A stretch of 64,000 bases of DNA from the NCBI RefSeq assembly GCF_029433445.1, contig NZ_JAQTIC010000006.1, positions 124,001-188,000 on the forward strand. Direction: 5' to 3'. Shown here piece after piece: positions 26,026 to 34,930 of the stretch. How positions within the stretch are numbered: position 1 is the stretch's first letter; each line of letters begins with the position of its first letter. The stretch is from Lactobacillus sp. ESL0701. Its GTDB lineage: Bacteria > Bacillota > Bacilli > Lactobacillales > Lactobacillaceae. Below the pieces are notes generated by a model. That model worked only from the letters and a program-made list of their open reading frames with translations, was not told where the DNA came from and did no database searches. The position numbers and the translations under genes are program-made.

Positions 26026-26664
26026 ATTTTGCTGATTTTTATCCAATTTATACAGTGTATACGGCTTACTGGTCTTCTTACCAAGAGTATGCACAGTCAG
26101 GCTAATTTTAGCTTTATTGGAGAATTTACTATTTGCTACCGACACAGTAGTTATTCCTGAAGAAATAACCTTCTTACTCAATATAGGTTTCCTATTCTTC
26201 CAAATTTTTATAATATCGCCTTTTTTGCCATACACCTGCACCTGTAATCTATTATTTTCCTCTCTCAGTGAATAAACATTAGGCTTCTTAGTTGCATATT
26301 TAGTTGCAGAAATTTTGCTAAGCACATTGTTATTAGAAGCATCACAAATTTTAAAGGTCTTATATCCATGAAAGGCTAACGTAGTGTTAAAGTTTTTATG
26401 AACCTTAACACTTTTAATAACTCGATTATTATATTTAAAAGCTATTTTAGTAACACCACTCACGTCCCCTTTAAATGTTATCTTATGTGTCTTTCCAGAA
26501 TAATGCGTATGTAAATTGGTTACTCCTGTTACTGGACAAACTGTACTATGAACAACAGGAGAAATTTTATTAGTTCTAGCAATTACAGGCATCGTACTTT
26601 CAGCAAGCATTAATACTACACCTGCTAAGCTAACGCTCATTTTCATAAATTTAGATTTATTCAT
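26014..26664 (-). CDS. Secreted orphan domain protein related to the metalloprotease C-terminus
   Basis: 216 residues: a signal peptide (about 1-29), a short spacer, then a domain (about 50-207). That domain aligns end to end with the C-terminal domain (about 211-371) of the metalloprotease at 59033-60175. Shared landmarks are YSGKTH, KYN, GYKxF, SAxKYATxKP, IIKIWxxxKPI and GKKTSK. It appears to contain two beta-sandwich-like halves meeting at KYATKKP. No catalytic motif. GAGGAG ribosome site; AT-rich. It may be a competitor, inhibitor or ligand-binding partner, but function is unknown. Confidence 0.7.
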   Translation of the reverse strand: MNKSKFMKMSVSLAGVVLMLAESTMPVIARTNKISPVVHSTVCPVTGVTNLHTHYSGKTHKITFKGDVSGVTKIAFKYNNRVIKSVKVHKNFNTTLAFHGYKTFKICDASNNNVLSKISATKYATKKPNVYSLREENNRLQVQVYGKKGDIIKIWKNRKPILSKKVISSGITTVSVANSKFSNKAKISLTVHTLGKKTSKPYTLYKLDKNQQNIYN

Positions 26665-26731
26665 AAAGACTCCTCATTCATTATAATTAAAACTATAAAT
26701 ATAATTATCTTATTTTTACTTTTCATGTATA

Positions 26732-26763
26732 TATAAATATTTAACCTGCTTTAAATATTTATA
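26732..26763. repeat. 13-bp inverted repeat in a 460-base AT-rich gap
   Basis: TATAAATATTTAA and its complement, six bases apart, about 70 bases upstream of the orphan domain gene. The rest of 26665-27059 is AT-rich; a 94-codon frame there starts with TTG without a ribosome site and is not accepted. Confidence 0.5.
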
Positions 26764-27059
26764 ATTGTAATTATAGTTCAATTTTATGTCAAATTATTTT
26801 GAAAATTAAAAATAATTTATTGATATTTTTAAAATGTGTTCAAATTAATAACCATCTCAACAACTACAGAAATATATTTTTGCTATCAACCTTTAAAACT
26901 AAATTGATTTTTAGTTGTCATAATCAAATTGATATAATTTATGAAATAGTTAAAAGCATAAGAATTTCACAAACTTTTTTCTTGGTAACTTTGAACCAAC
27001 AAGATAGTTTTTCCATAAATTATAAATATTTGTCTTGTTTAGTTAATTTAAGCATAGTA

Positions 27060-27095
27060 AAACCCCGAAATTGGTTGTCTTAATTTCGGGGTTCA
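27060..27095 (-). terminator. Terminator of the 161-residue membrane protein gene
   Basis: Stem AACCCCGAAATT / AATTTCGGGGTT with an 8-10-nt loop; T-run on the minus strand. Confidence 0.8.
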
Positions 27096-27126
27096 TATCA
27101 AAAATTTATTTAACTGCCTTTTTTAT

Positions 27127-27612
27127 TTATAAAATATCTTGAACTTCAATTCGAACATTATGACCGATGCGGTTTTTCAGGACGGCAATAATTTGCGCAA
27201 CCCCTTCAGAGAATCGTAGGTAATATTGCTGGTGTTTATTAGTAGTCAGAATGCAAATCACCATTTTTTTCTTAGGATTGGGCACCTTAATTAAAGTCAC
27301 TAGGGCAATATCTTGATAAGAAACCGTCCGCCTAAAGTATCCTGAAACCACTGCCCTTTTGGGTGTTAACCCGGAAAAACCATCAATAATTCCCATTAGT
27401 AAAAAGATGGCCAGGAACATACTTAGACCCGGATCGCTTTTTTCTAAAAATTCCCAGGCAAAGCCGGCCCAAATGATTATTACTGTCCAGACAATTGATG
27501 AAGTCCGATATCGTCCCTTCAAGTCAATGCTTGCTTGCCAGAACCAGCTGTAACAGGTGTAAGCAAACACCACAGCATCAAAAAGAAAGTATAAAAATGT
27601 CGAATTTGCCAT
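27127..27612 (-). CDS. Membrane protein of unknown function
   Basis: 161 residues: three or four membrane segments in the first 85 residues, then a soluble domain of about 75 residues (from SGYFRRTVSYQDI). The layout recalls small membrane proteins with a PH-like cytoplasmic domain, but no family was recognised. Single gene with GAGGAGAA ribosome site. Confidence 0.6.
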   Translation of the reverse strand: MANSTFLYFLFDAVVFAYTCYSWFWQASIDLKGRYRTSSIVWTVIIIWAGFAWEFLEKSDPGLSMFLAIFLLMGIIDGFSGLTPKRAVVSGYFRRTVSYQDIALVTLIKVPNPKKKMVICILTTNKHQQYYLRFSEGVAQIIAVLKNRIGHNVRIEVQDIL

Positions 27613-27734
27613 AAAAATTCTCCTCGCTATTATTCCTTATTATAACAGAGTGGCTCAATTTCGATAGTTATATCGAATATAATTAATTTTTGCTTGCAAT
27701 TTTATTAAAATTAGTGTTAAATATCATTACAATA

Positions 27735-28003
27735 AATGCAATGACAAAGACGAGTAAATAATTTATCCCTTGTCAGTGAGGTGCAGTTAGTGAGAATGCA
27801 CCAGACCCTGAATTATCGAAAAACCCTTTTAGCAGCGCACTGAAATTTTATTAGAGTAGGTTGCGTCGTCCCCAGTACGTTACCACGCTGGTGAAGCATG
27901 TTAGTGCTTCATGAGTTGGCTCACTATTTGAGCAATTTAGGTGGTACCGCGGAAAAAGCCTTTCGTCCTATTGAATTGACAATTGGACAAAGGGCTTTTT
28001 TCT
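27735..28003 (+). promoter_or_regulatory. T-box leader of asnA (asparagine-type expected)
   Basis: The T-box sequence AGGTGGTACCGCG is at 27939-27951, followed by the terminator stem AAAGCCTTTCGTCC / GGACAAAGGGCTTT and a T-run (27954-28003). Upstream, the GGTGCA / TGCACC distal stem and a loop-E-like GAGTA are visible. The specifier lies in the run GAAAAACCC at 27818-27826. AAC (27822-27824, Asn) is expected from the gene, but the A-run also permits AAA. A promoter TTGCAA-N17-TTAAAT precedes it around 27696-27725. Confidence 0.9.
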
Positions 28004-28030
28004 TTGACCTAATTTTGGAGGTAAACAACC

Positions 28031-29044
28031 ATGACTTTAATTTTGCCAGAAAAATATCAGCCAACTTTAACAATTCGCGATACTGAAGCAGCTATTGTCT
28101 TCATTCGGGAACGATTCCAAACTATTCTAGCGCAAAAGCTTAACTTGCAAAGGATGTCTGCACCAATGTTTGTCGAAAAAGACACGGGTTTAAACGACAA
28201 CTTAAATGGCGTTGAACGACCTGTTGCCTTTGACGCCAAAGACATGCCTAAGGACGATACAATTGAAATTGTCCACTCACTTGCCAAGTGGAAGCGAATG
28301 GCGCTAAAGAAGTACGACTTCGGCATGCACGAAGGACTCTACACTAACATGAACGCGATCCGCCGCGACGAAGAAATGGATAACTTCCACTCCATCTATG
28401 TTGACCAATGGGACTGGGAAAAGGTCATCAGCAAGGAAGATCGAACGATTGAAACCTTGAAGCAAACCGTGCAAAAGATTTACACCGCAATTAAACAAAT
28501 TGAAGCTGAATGTGCCGAACGTTATCCCGCTTCTACTTATCATTTGCCTGACGAAGTCCACTTCGTAACAACGCAAGAGCTGGAAGACCGCTGGCCAGAC
28601 ATCAGCCCTGAGGAACGTGAAAACAAGATTGCCAAGGAAGAAAAAGCCGTATTCTTAATGAAGATTGGCGATAAGTTGTCTCGCAGCGGCAAACCTCACG
28701 ACGGTCGCGCACCAGACTACGACGACTGGCAACTAAATGGCGACTTGATCTTCTGGTATGAACCACTCAAACAAAAGCTAGAGGTTTCTTCAATGGGAAT
28801 TCGCGTTAGCCCCGAAAGTCTGCACGAGCAATTAACCAAGGCTGACTGCCTTGACCGTGAAAAATTACCCTTCCACCAAATGCTGCTCAAGGGTGAACTG
28901 CCTTATTCAATCGGCGGCGGCATTGGTCAATCACGACTATGCATGTTGCTGCTGGGTAAGGCACACATTGGCGAGGTTCAAGCCAGCATCTGGCCTAAAG
29001 AAATGATCGCTGAATGCGCCAAGCATGATATTCCTTTATTATAA
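28031..29044 (+). CDS. asnA: Aspartate--ammonia ligase (asparagine synthetase A)
   Basis: Makes asparagine from aspartate, ammonia and ATP. The 337 residues carry class-II-synthetase-like features: [17 protein letters not shown], the [10 protein letters not shown] segment and the C-terminal [22 protein letters not shown] precedes the ATG. It is transcribed alone under the T-box leader, so it is switched on when the cognate tRNA is uncharged. Confidence 0.97.
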   Translation: MTLILPEKYQPTLTIRDTEAAIVFIRERFQTILAQKLNLQRMSAPMFVEKDTGLNDNLNGVERPVAFDAKDMPKDDTIEIVHSLAKWKRMALKKYDFGMHEGLYTNMNAIRRDEEMDNFHSIYVDQWDWEKVISKEDRTIETLKQTVQKIYTAIKQIEAECAERYPASTYHLPDEVHFVTTQELEDRWPDISPEERENKIAKEEKAVFLMKIGDKLSRSGKPHDGRAPDYDDWQLNGDLIFWYEPLKQKLEVSSMGIRVSPESLHEQLTKADCLDREKLPFHQMLLKGELPYSIGGGIGQSRLCMLLLGKAHIGEVQASIWPKEMIAECAKHDIPLL

Positions 29045-29050
29045 AAACTG

Positions 29051-29094
29051 CTAATACACGATTCCAATAGTTTTTACCGGGATCGTGTATTTTT
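29051..29094 (+). terminator. Terminator of asnA
   Basis: Stem AATACACGAT / ATCGTGTATT with T-run. Confidence 0.8.
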
Positions 29095-29191
29095 TGCTTA
29101 ATTCTACTAATGAAAACAAACTTGAATATATATCGCCTCTTTTATATACTATTAAAATATAAAAATGTATGTAATATATACATGACAAGAG

Positions 29192-29506
29192 TTGAAAATT
29201 ATAAAAGACAAAGAAACTAAGTATGAAACGTTATCCCCTAAGGTATATAAATGGTTAAAGATTCTTTCAGTAGTAGAGTTACTTCTAATTTTGATTTGCC
29301 CGTGGTTCAAACTATTTGATTTTTCTACGATAGTTTTGGGATTTTATTTATTAGATGTTATGGATATAGTAGCTACTTTTTTTCAAAGAAAGAACATGAA
29401 TTCCTTCATTGCTATAATTTTAGGACTAATAATTTCAGTAATAATTTGTATAATCCTATTTTTCTACGCCATGTGGGCTTCGGGTAGAGTGCAGTTTGTT
29501 AAATAA
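29192..29506 (+). CDS. Small membrane protein, unknown
   Basis: Up to 104 residues with three hydrophobic segments (about 22-38, 45-62, 72-95). The frame opens with TTG 29192 and has no convincing ribosome site; a well-placed ATG at 29182 is in a different frame and stops after 12 codons. Either translation starts at TTG or a frameshift has damaged the start. A strong terminator follows. Confidence 0.45.
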   Translation: MKIIKDKETKYETLSPKVYKWLKILSVVELLLILICPWFKLFDFSTIVLGFYLLDVMDIVATFFQRKNMNSFIAIILGLIISVIICIILFFYAMWASGRVQFVK

Positions 29507-29534
29507 AGCTAGAACACCTTTGTTACTAATCATA

Positions 29535-29572
29535 GCAAAAGCCGTTAAGTAGAAACTTAACGGCTTTTTAGC
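29535..29572 (+). terminator. Terminator
   Basis: Stem AAAAGCCGTTAAG / CTTAACGGCTTTT with a 6-nt loop. Confidence 0.85.
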
Positions 29573-29679
29573 TGCTTGACCTCCTAAAAGCTTTAGTCCG
29601 CCGCACTAAAGTCGTTCATTGGAACCACATTGTAGTAAACTACAGATAGTGAATTGATTTTAAGAAAGGTACAAAACTA

Positions 29680-30384
29680 ATGATTGACCCAAAACAAATA
29701 ACCGAATTAAAACACGACATTGACCAAGCCCAACACATCACATTTTTAACTGGTGCCGGCGTCTCTACCCATTCCGGCATCCCCGACTATCGTTCCAAAA
29801 ACGGTATTTACGATGGCGTCTCCGAAAGTCCCGAGACTATTTTAAGTGCAGAAACGCTCAACAGCCGGCCTGACTTTTTCTACAAGTTTGTCATGGATAA
29901 CATGTACTACCCTGATGCCAAGCCTAACGCCATCCACCAAAAAATCGCTGAACTTTGCAATGAAAAAGGCGATTTAATTACCCAAAATGTTGACCATCTT
30001 GATACAAAAGCCGGCAATCAGCACGTCACCGAATTTCATGGCAGCCTTTATAATATCTACTGCACTAAGTGCCACCAGCCTGTTGCTTACGCCGAATATG
30101 CCAAAAGCTTCCGCCACGAAAACTGCGGCGGCATCATTCGTCCCGGCATTGTCCTCTATGGCGAAGCCATCAACGGCGACAATTTGTCCAAGTCCGTTAA
30201 CGCCATGCAAAATTCTGATTTAGTAATTATTTCTGGAACTAGCTTTGTCGTTTATCCATTCGCCCAATTATTGTCTTACCGGCAAAACAACGCCAAAGTT
30301 TGGGCAATTAACAAGACAGCAATTCCAGCAGCCGGCATTTCTTCAATTATTGCGGACGCGCTAGACGTTTTTGAACAACTCTAA
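29680..30384 (+). CDS. Sirtuin-type NAD-dependent protein deacylase
   Basis: 234 residues with the NAD loop LTGAGVSTHSGIPDYRS, QNVDHLDTKAG, the active-site histidine in TEFHGS and C-terminal GTSFVVYP. The zinc module shows only three cysteines (CTKC and ENCGG), so a fourth ligand is uncertain. It would remove acyl groups from lysines. Its stop overlaps the start of the broken ogt gene (TAATG). Confidence 0.92.
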   Translation: MIDPKQITELKHDIDQAQHITFLTGAGVSTHSGIPDYRSKNGIYDGVSESPETILSAETLNSRPDFFYKFVMDNMYYPDAKPNAIHQKIAELCNEKGDLITQNVDHLDTKAGNQHVTEFHGSLYNIYCTKCHQPVAYAEYAKSFRHENCGGIIRPGIVLYGEAINGDNLSKSVNAMQNSDLVIISGTSFVVYPFAQLLSYRQNNAKVWAINKTAIPAAGISSIIADALDVFEQL

Positions 30385-30734
30385 TGCTTTACTATGCCGC
30401 TTTGACCGTTGACTATGTGACGTTTGAGCTAGCAGCAAACAAAAATGGTCTAACCTATGTTAGACAAAAAGGATTGCCCACTTTACCAATCAGTCACTTT
30501 TATCCAAGTGAAAAGTTATCCTATGAGCCGGCAAAGCTAGCTCCCTACCTTTGCGAATTAGCTGAATTTTTAACTGGAACTCGAAAGGGATTTGATTTAC
30601 CGTTAAGTATCAGCCAAATAGTTACCCCTTGGCAGCAAAAAGTACTTAATCAAGTGAAGTAAATTCCTTATGACCAATATCGTTTGGGCAATAACTACAA
30701 AAAGCACCTGATTAATTTAGAAAAGAGTTTTTAG
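30384..30734 (+). pseudogene. ogt: Broken O6-alkylguanine-DNA alkyltransferase (ogt), internally deleted
   Basis: The first 92 codons match the N-terminal domain of Ogt, up to TPWQQKVLNQV. A TAA stop (30660-30662) follows, but the same frame continues: IPYDQ resembles the IPYGQ that normally comes next. It then jumps to a C-terminal-like end (YKKHLINLEKS) and stops at 30734. The section that should contain PCHR, the alkyl-acceptor cysteine, is absent. The gene therefore cannot repair DNA; only a truncated N-terminal peptide could be made. Confidence 0.75.
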
Positions 30735-31529
30735 ATGTCGATTATCAATTCAATTATTAAAATGTACGCGCCGTTTTTCAGTGCCAGCAACTGGCTGCAT
30801 GTTTTAACCAGTGGTAAGGATTGGATGATTATTCTTACCCTGATTTTAATGGAATGCCTATTGTCTGTAGATAATGCGGTAGTCCTAGCTGCACAGACTA
30901 AGGCTTTACCCGACAAAAAGCAACAGGAAAAGTCATTATTTTATGGTCTTTGGGGCGCATACATTTTTCGCTTTATTGTCATTGGTATCGGAACTTACCT
31001 GATTAATTTTTGGGAGATTAAGCTAGCTGGTAGTTTCTACCTATTCTACTTAGCAATTAAATTTTTCTACGATCAGCGTCACCCGCAAAAGGCGGCCACA
31101 AAGGAAAAAGCCGAAGAAGCTAAACTTAGTAAACACAAGGCCAAAAAAGGCAAACATGTTTTATCCCTTTTCTGGCGCACGGTTATTTCCATTGAAGCTA
31201 TGGACATTGTCTTTTCAATTGACTCTGTTTTAGCCGCCTTGGCAGTTTCCAGTAATCCGGTAATTGTATTGGTCGGTGGCATGATTGGCATCTTGTGCAT
31301 GCGAGGCGTAGCCGAAATCATTATCAAGTTAATGGATATTATCCCAGAACTGCAGCCAATGGCCTACATTCTAATTGGAATTATCGCGCTTAAATTACTG
31401 CTGTCGCTGCCGCCGCTTAATTACGAGCTGCCTAACACGGTGTTTGCAATGATTGTCTTTGGCATCCTCCTACTGACAATTGCCTTTCACTTTTGGCGGG
31501 TTAAACGTCATGGTCACAAAAAGCTATAA
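30735..31529 (+). CDS. TerC-family membrane protein
   Basis: 264 residues, about seven membrane segments, with the two conserved acidic motifs MECLLSVDNAVVLA and IEAMDIVFSIDSVLAAL typical of TerC/Alx/YceF proteins, linked to manganese export and metal homeostasis. A lysine-rich loop separates the halves. Starts directly after the ogt remnant and overlaps the convergent DUF488 gene end by six bases. Confidence 0.9.
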   Translation: MSIINSIIKMYAPFFSASNWLHVLTSGKDWMIILTLILMECLLSVDNAVVLAAQTKALPDKKQQEKSLFYGLWGAYIFRFIVIGIGTYLINFWEIKLAGSFYLFYLAIKFFYDQRHPQKAATKEKAEEAKLSKHKAKKGKHVLSLFWRTVISIEAMDIVFSIDSVLAALAVSSNPVIVLVGGMIGILCMRGVAEIIIKLMDIIPELQPMAYILIGIIALKLLLSLPPLNYELPNTVFAMIVFGILLLTIAFHFWRVKRHGHKKL

Positions 31530-31883
31530 GGATTGCAGCACATATTCTTTGAGTACAACCGCTTGGTTGTGCTCTTTATTTTTAGCACCATATAAAAATA
31601 AAACATCTGTTTTAGACAATTGCATCTTCACTAATGCTAAAAATTGCGGTACTGCAGGATTTTGCTCTAATTCAGTAAGATATTTTTCTTTAAAAGACAC
31701 AAACTTGGCATCATCATGATTAAACCATTTGCGCAATTCAGTACTTGGACCTATTTCCTTGGCCCATTCATCTAAATCAGCTTTAACTTTACTCATCCCG
31801 CGCGGCCATAGCCGATCAACCAAAATCCGGTAACCTTCAGGTTGCTCATGGTCATAAATTCGGACTAATTTAATTTCTGTCAT
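31524..31883 (-). CDS. DUF488 protein (YeaO-like)
   Basis: 119 residues with the family stretch RILVDRLWPRGMSK and a C-terminal VLFLYGAKNKEHNQAVVLKEY. Function is unknown in the family. Single gene with AGAGGTAA ribosome site. Confidence 0.88.
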   Translation of the reverse strand: MTEIKLVRIYDHEQPEGYRILVDRLWPRGMSKVKADLDEWAKEIGPSTELRKWFNHDDAKFVSFKEKYLTELEQNPAVPQFLALVKMQLSKTDVLFLYGAKNKEHNQAVVLKEYVLQSL

Positions 31884-31929
31884 CGTAATTACCTCTTTAA
31901 TTTTTATCGTGTACTATTAGGAATGAAAC

Positions 31930-32562
31930 ATGGATTATTCAACTTATTTTACTAACAATTCTACCGCCAAAATCACGGCTGACCTAATCGGTCGCCCGTT
32001 AACTTACAATGACGGTCAGCACTTAATGGGCGGCTACATCGTTGAAGCCGAAGCCTATTTAGGTATTCGCGATCGTGCGGCTCATTCCTATAACAACCGC
32101 CGCAGTCCAGCCAATGAAGGTCTGTATCGTGCTGGCGGTACTATCTATATTTATAGCCAGCGGCAATACTTTTTCTTTGATGTTGCCACCCAAGAATTGG
32201 ACGAGCCCCAAGGAATTTTAATCAGAGCAATTGAACCCAGATGGGGTATTGACCAGATGACTACCAATCGCAATGGCAAAGACGGCGTTTTATTAACCAA
32301 TGGTCCTGCCAAAATGATGCAGGCCTTCGGCATCCATGATAAACATTGGAACCTGCACTTTTTAACTGATTCGCCGTTTAGCATTGACCTTGATAATACT
32401 CATAAAAAACATGCAGCGAAAATTATTGCTGGTCCGCGAATCGGGATTAATCAATCCAACCAAGAATGGGCGCAGAAGCCTTTGCGTTATTACGTTAGTG
32501 GCAATCCTTACGTCTCGCGAATGAAAAAGCGCGATTATGATAAAAATCATGGTTGGTACTAG
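31930..32562 (+). CDS. 3-methyladenine DNA glycosylase (AAG/MPG family)
   Basis: Excises alkylated purines from DNA. The active-site segment VEAEAYLGIRDRAAHSYNN contains the catalytic glutamate and tyrosine-rich surroundings, followed by EGLYRAGGTIYIY; 210 residues is normal. It is the second alkylation-repair gene in the area, and the other (ogt) is broken. No clear ribosome site. Confidence 0.9.
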   Translation: MDYSTYFTNNSTAKITADLIGRPLTYNDGQHLMGGYIVEAEAYLGIRDRAAHSYNNRRSPANEGLYRAGGTIYIYSQRQYFFFDVATQELDEPQGILIRAIEPRWGIDQMTTNRNGKDGVLLTNGPAKMMQAFGIHDKHWNLHFLTDSPFSIDLDNTHKKHAAKIIAGPRIGINQSNQEWAQKPLRYYVSGNPYVSRMKKRDYDKNHGWY

Positions 32563-32710
32563 GTTTAATGATAAAATTATTACGTATAACAAAGTAATTA
32601 ATTTTCTGCTAGTTTTCTGCTGGTTTAAACTGCCATAATTTATAAAGTTGTGGCAGAATCCCTATAATCCAGCGTTTTACGTAATTAATTTGCTGCTGGT
32701 TTTTAAAAAA

Positions 32711-32891
32711 ATGATTTTGTTTATGAAAATAATAGACTATAATAATTCGCTACCTCAAGAAGATGAACATTTAGAATATAAAAAAAGCTGATGGTGGAAT
32801 CTTAGTCCTAGGTGTTGAAGAACTATCAGATCATAAATTTAAAATAACTGGTGTCAAAGATACACAAAAAGTTCTAGATGATTTTTGGTAA
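32711..32891 (+). pseudogene. Fragment of an AlbA_2 (Schlafen-like) DNA-binding protein
   Basis: Codons from ATG 32711 read SLPQEDEHLEYKK, then a frame break leads to ADGGILVLGVEE (from 32787) and KITGVKDTQKVLDDFW up to TAA 32891. These are the EYK and A-DGG-V-GVE motifs of AlbA_2 domains with the middle deleted. The full-length protein is lost. Confidence 0.65.
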
Positions 32892-33014
32892 AGACATGAC
32901 TGAATACGAAAAAACTCCCGTCGTTAAAAATTAAATATTAATAAATTATTTTTGATAATATAGTTGACAATAAGTAAAATTTAATTTAATATTTTCACCA
33001 AGTTAATAATTTCC

Positions 33015-33246
33015 AATGCAATAGAGGTCGCGATAATTACAAACCTAATCCGAGCACGCGTGATGCCATGACAATTAGCTCAAGAATTACCGCCGAAACT
33101 GCGAATTTGTCCAGCGTAAATTCACGGTTGGGCTGCAAGAACATATCTTGCAGACTGTCTCGGTTAGTCCCCGGGGAGCGCTATATGATTTGTTTAAATA
33201 TGATCACTTTTAACCTTATTGCCATTTAGCAGTGAGGTTTTTATTT
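33015..33246 (+). promoter_or_regulatory. Lysine riboswitch (L-box), copy 1
   Basis: AGAGGTCGCGA, TACCGCCGAAAC, GGTTGGGCTGCA and TGCAGACTGTCTCGG occur in the order of the lysine aptamer. A CCCCGGGGAGCG segment and a weaker terminator hairpin AACCTTATTGC / GCAGTGAGGTT plus T-run (33211-33245) end the leader. Lysine binding should stop transcription of the transporter and deacylase behind it. Confidence 0.88.
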
Positions 33247-33295
33247 ACGCTTTTTATTGTATTGGCTTTATTTAAAACAATTTGGAGGTTTTAAA

Positions 33296-34906
33296 ATGAA
33301 GTCAAAAACCAGATGGCTAGTTGCGTTATTCGCAGTCGTTTTCACTTTAATTAGTGGTCTTAGCTTGAACAATAACCAAGCTAACGCCGCTAAAAAAGAT
33401 GATGGCGTCCTCAAAGTCGCAATGGAAGCCAATTATTCGCCTAATAACTGGACGCAGACCAATAATGCTAACGGTGCTGTACCCATTGATGGTTCTCACA
33501 CCTATGCCAATGGCTATGATGTCAAAATAGCTAAAATTATTGGGCAAAAATTGCACAAAAAAATTGTTGTCATGAAAACCGAATGGGACGGGCTATTACC
33601 CGCTTTAACTAGCGGCAAGGCCGACTTAATCATTGCCGGCATGAGTCCTACACCAGAACGGGAAAAGGCCATTAACTTTACTAATCCTTATTGGAGCGGT
33701 GTTTTTGTCGTTGTCACTAAGGCCGGCAGCAAGTATCTTAATGCTAAAAAACTAACCGACTTTAAGGGTGCGCGCCTTACTGCCCAACAAGGAACGTTCC
33801 ACTATCAATTAATCAACCAGTTGCCTGGCGCTAAAAAAGAGCCTAACATGAAGGATTTCTCAGCGATGCGGCAGAGTTTAATTTCTGGAACCATTGATGG
33901 TTATATTGCCGATTCAACCGAAGCAATCTCCTTCAAGATGGTTGACCCCGACATTAGAGCCGTGCCGCTTAACCCAATGAAAGGTTTCCACGTCACTAAG
34001 GCACAGATGGTTTCCTCAATTGGCGTTGCCAAGACTAACCCGAAATTGCTCAAGCAAGTCAACCAAGTCCTAGCCACGATTCCAAAATCCAAGAGAACTA
34101 AGCTAATGACTGAAGCCATCAAGGAACAGCCAAAAACTGATTCCAAGAAAGGCAAAAACGGCAAAAAGCAAAGCTGGCTTGTTTCCATGCTCAAGCAATA
34201 TGGCGGCATGATTATGAACGGAATTGGCATGACCCTGCTGCTTGCAGCTGTTGGTACCATTGCCGGGTTCTTCATTGGTCTGTTTGTCGGTATCATTCGC
34301 ACCATTCCAACGCCAACAACTCGCGGCAAAAAATGGGCATTAAAGTTTGTCGACTGGCTGTTATCCGTTTATATTGAAATCTTCCGAGGCACGCCAATGA
34401 TGGTTCAGGCTGCCGTTATCTACTATGGTATTGCTCAGTTCTGGCACATTAATATTGACCGTACCGCGGCCGCTCTAATTATTGTTTCCATTAATACTGG
34501 GGCTTACTTAGCCGAAATTATCCGCGGCGGGATTATTTCAACGCCGCAAGGGCAATTCGAAGCAGCTAGTGCTTTGGGAATGACCCACAATCAGAGAATG
34601 TGGCACATTATTTTGCCGCAAGCCATCAGAAACTGTCTGCCGTCAATCACTAACGAATTCATCGTCAACATTAAGGATACGTCAGTATTGAGCATCATTT
34701 CCGTTTCGGAATTGTTCTTCGTCGGTTCAACTATTGCCAGTCAGACTTTCAAGTTCTTCCCAACTTACCTGACAATTTCCGCAATTTACCTGATTTTGAC
34801 ATTCACAATTACCAGAATCTTCAATTTAATTGAAAAACACCTTGATGGCAGTAAAGACTACAACTTAATGGCTAACCAAGTTCAAGTTGCTACTAGAGAC
34901 AAATAA
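33296..34906 (+). CDS. Lysine-regulated ABC transporter, substrate-binding protein/permease fusion (copy 1)
   Basis: 536 residues from ATG 33296 (TTTGGAGG upstream). A signal segment (1-29) is followed by an SBP_bac_3 domain (about 35-265) and a HisM/GlnP-type permease domain (about 300-520) with the EAASALG loop that contacts the ATPase. One chain thus supplies both recognition and channel halves. Control by an L-box predicts lysine uptake. No ATPase is encoded in this operon; the one at 38150 probably serves it. Confidence 0.88.
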   Translation: MKSKTRWLVALFAVVFTLISGLSLNNNQANAAKKDDGVLKVAMEANYSPNNWTQTNNANGAVPIDGSHTYANGYDVKIAKIIGQKLHKKIVVMKTEWDGLLPALTSGKADLIIAGMSPTPEREKAINFTNPYWSGVFVVVTKAGSKYLNAKKLTDFKGARLTAQQGTFHYQLINQLPGAKKEPNMKDFSAMRQSLISGTIDGYIADSTEAISFKMVDPDIRAVPLNPMKGFHVTKAQMVSSIGVAKTNPKLLKQVNQVLATIPKSKRTKLMTEAIKEQPKTDSKKGKNGKKQSWLVSMLKQYGGMIMNGIGMTLLLAAVGTIAGFFIGLFVGIIRTIPTPTTRGKKWALKFVDWLLSVYIEIFRGTPMMVQAAVIYYGIAQFWHINIDRTAAALIIVSINTGAYLAEIIRGGIISTPQGQFEAASALGMTHNQRMWHIILPQAIRNCLPSITNEFIVNIKDTSVLSIISVSELFFVGSTIASQTFKFFPTYLTISAIYLILTFTITRIFNLIEKHLDGSKDYNLMANQVQVATRDK

Positions 34907-34930
34907 TCATCTATAAAGTAAGGGAACAAT

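Noticed and set aside
26799..27083. 94-codon frame on the plus strand in the AT-rich gap
   Set aside because: TTG start, no ribosome site, composition like random AT-rich DNA, and its end lies in the terminator of the opposite gene.
32892..33000. Short frame MTEYEKTPVVKN after the AlbA_2 fragment
   Set aside because: Twelve codons, no convincing ribosome site; probably more debris of the decayed gene.
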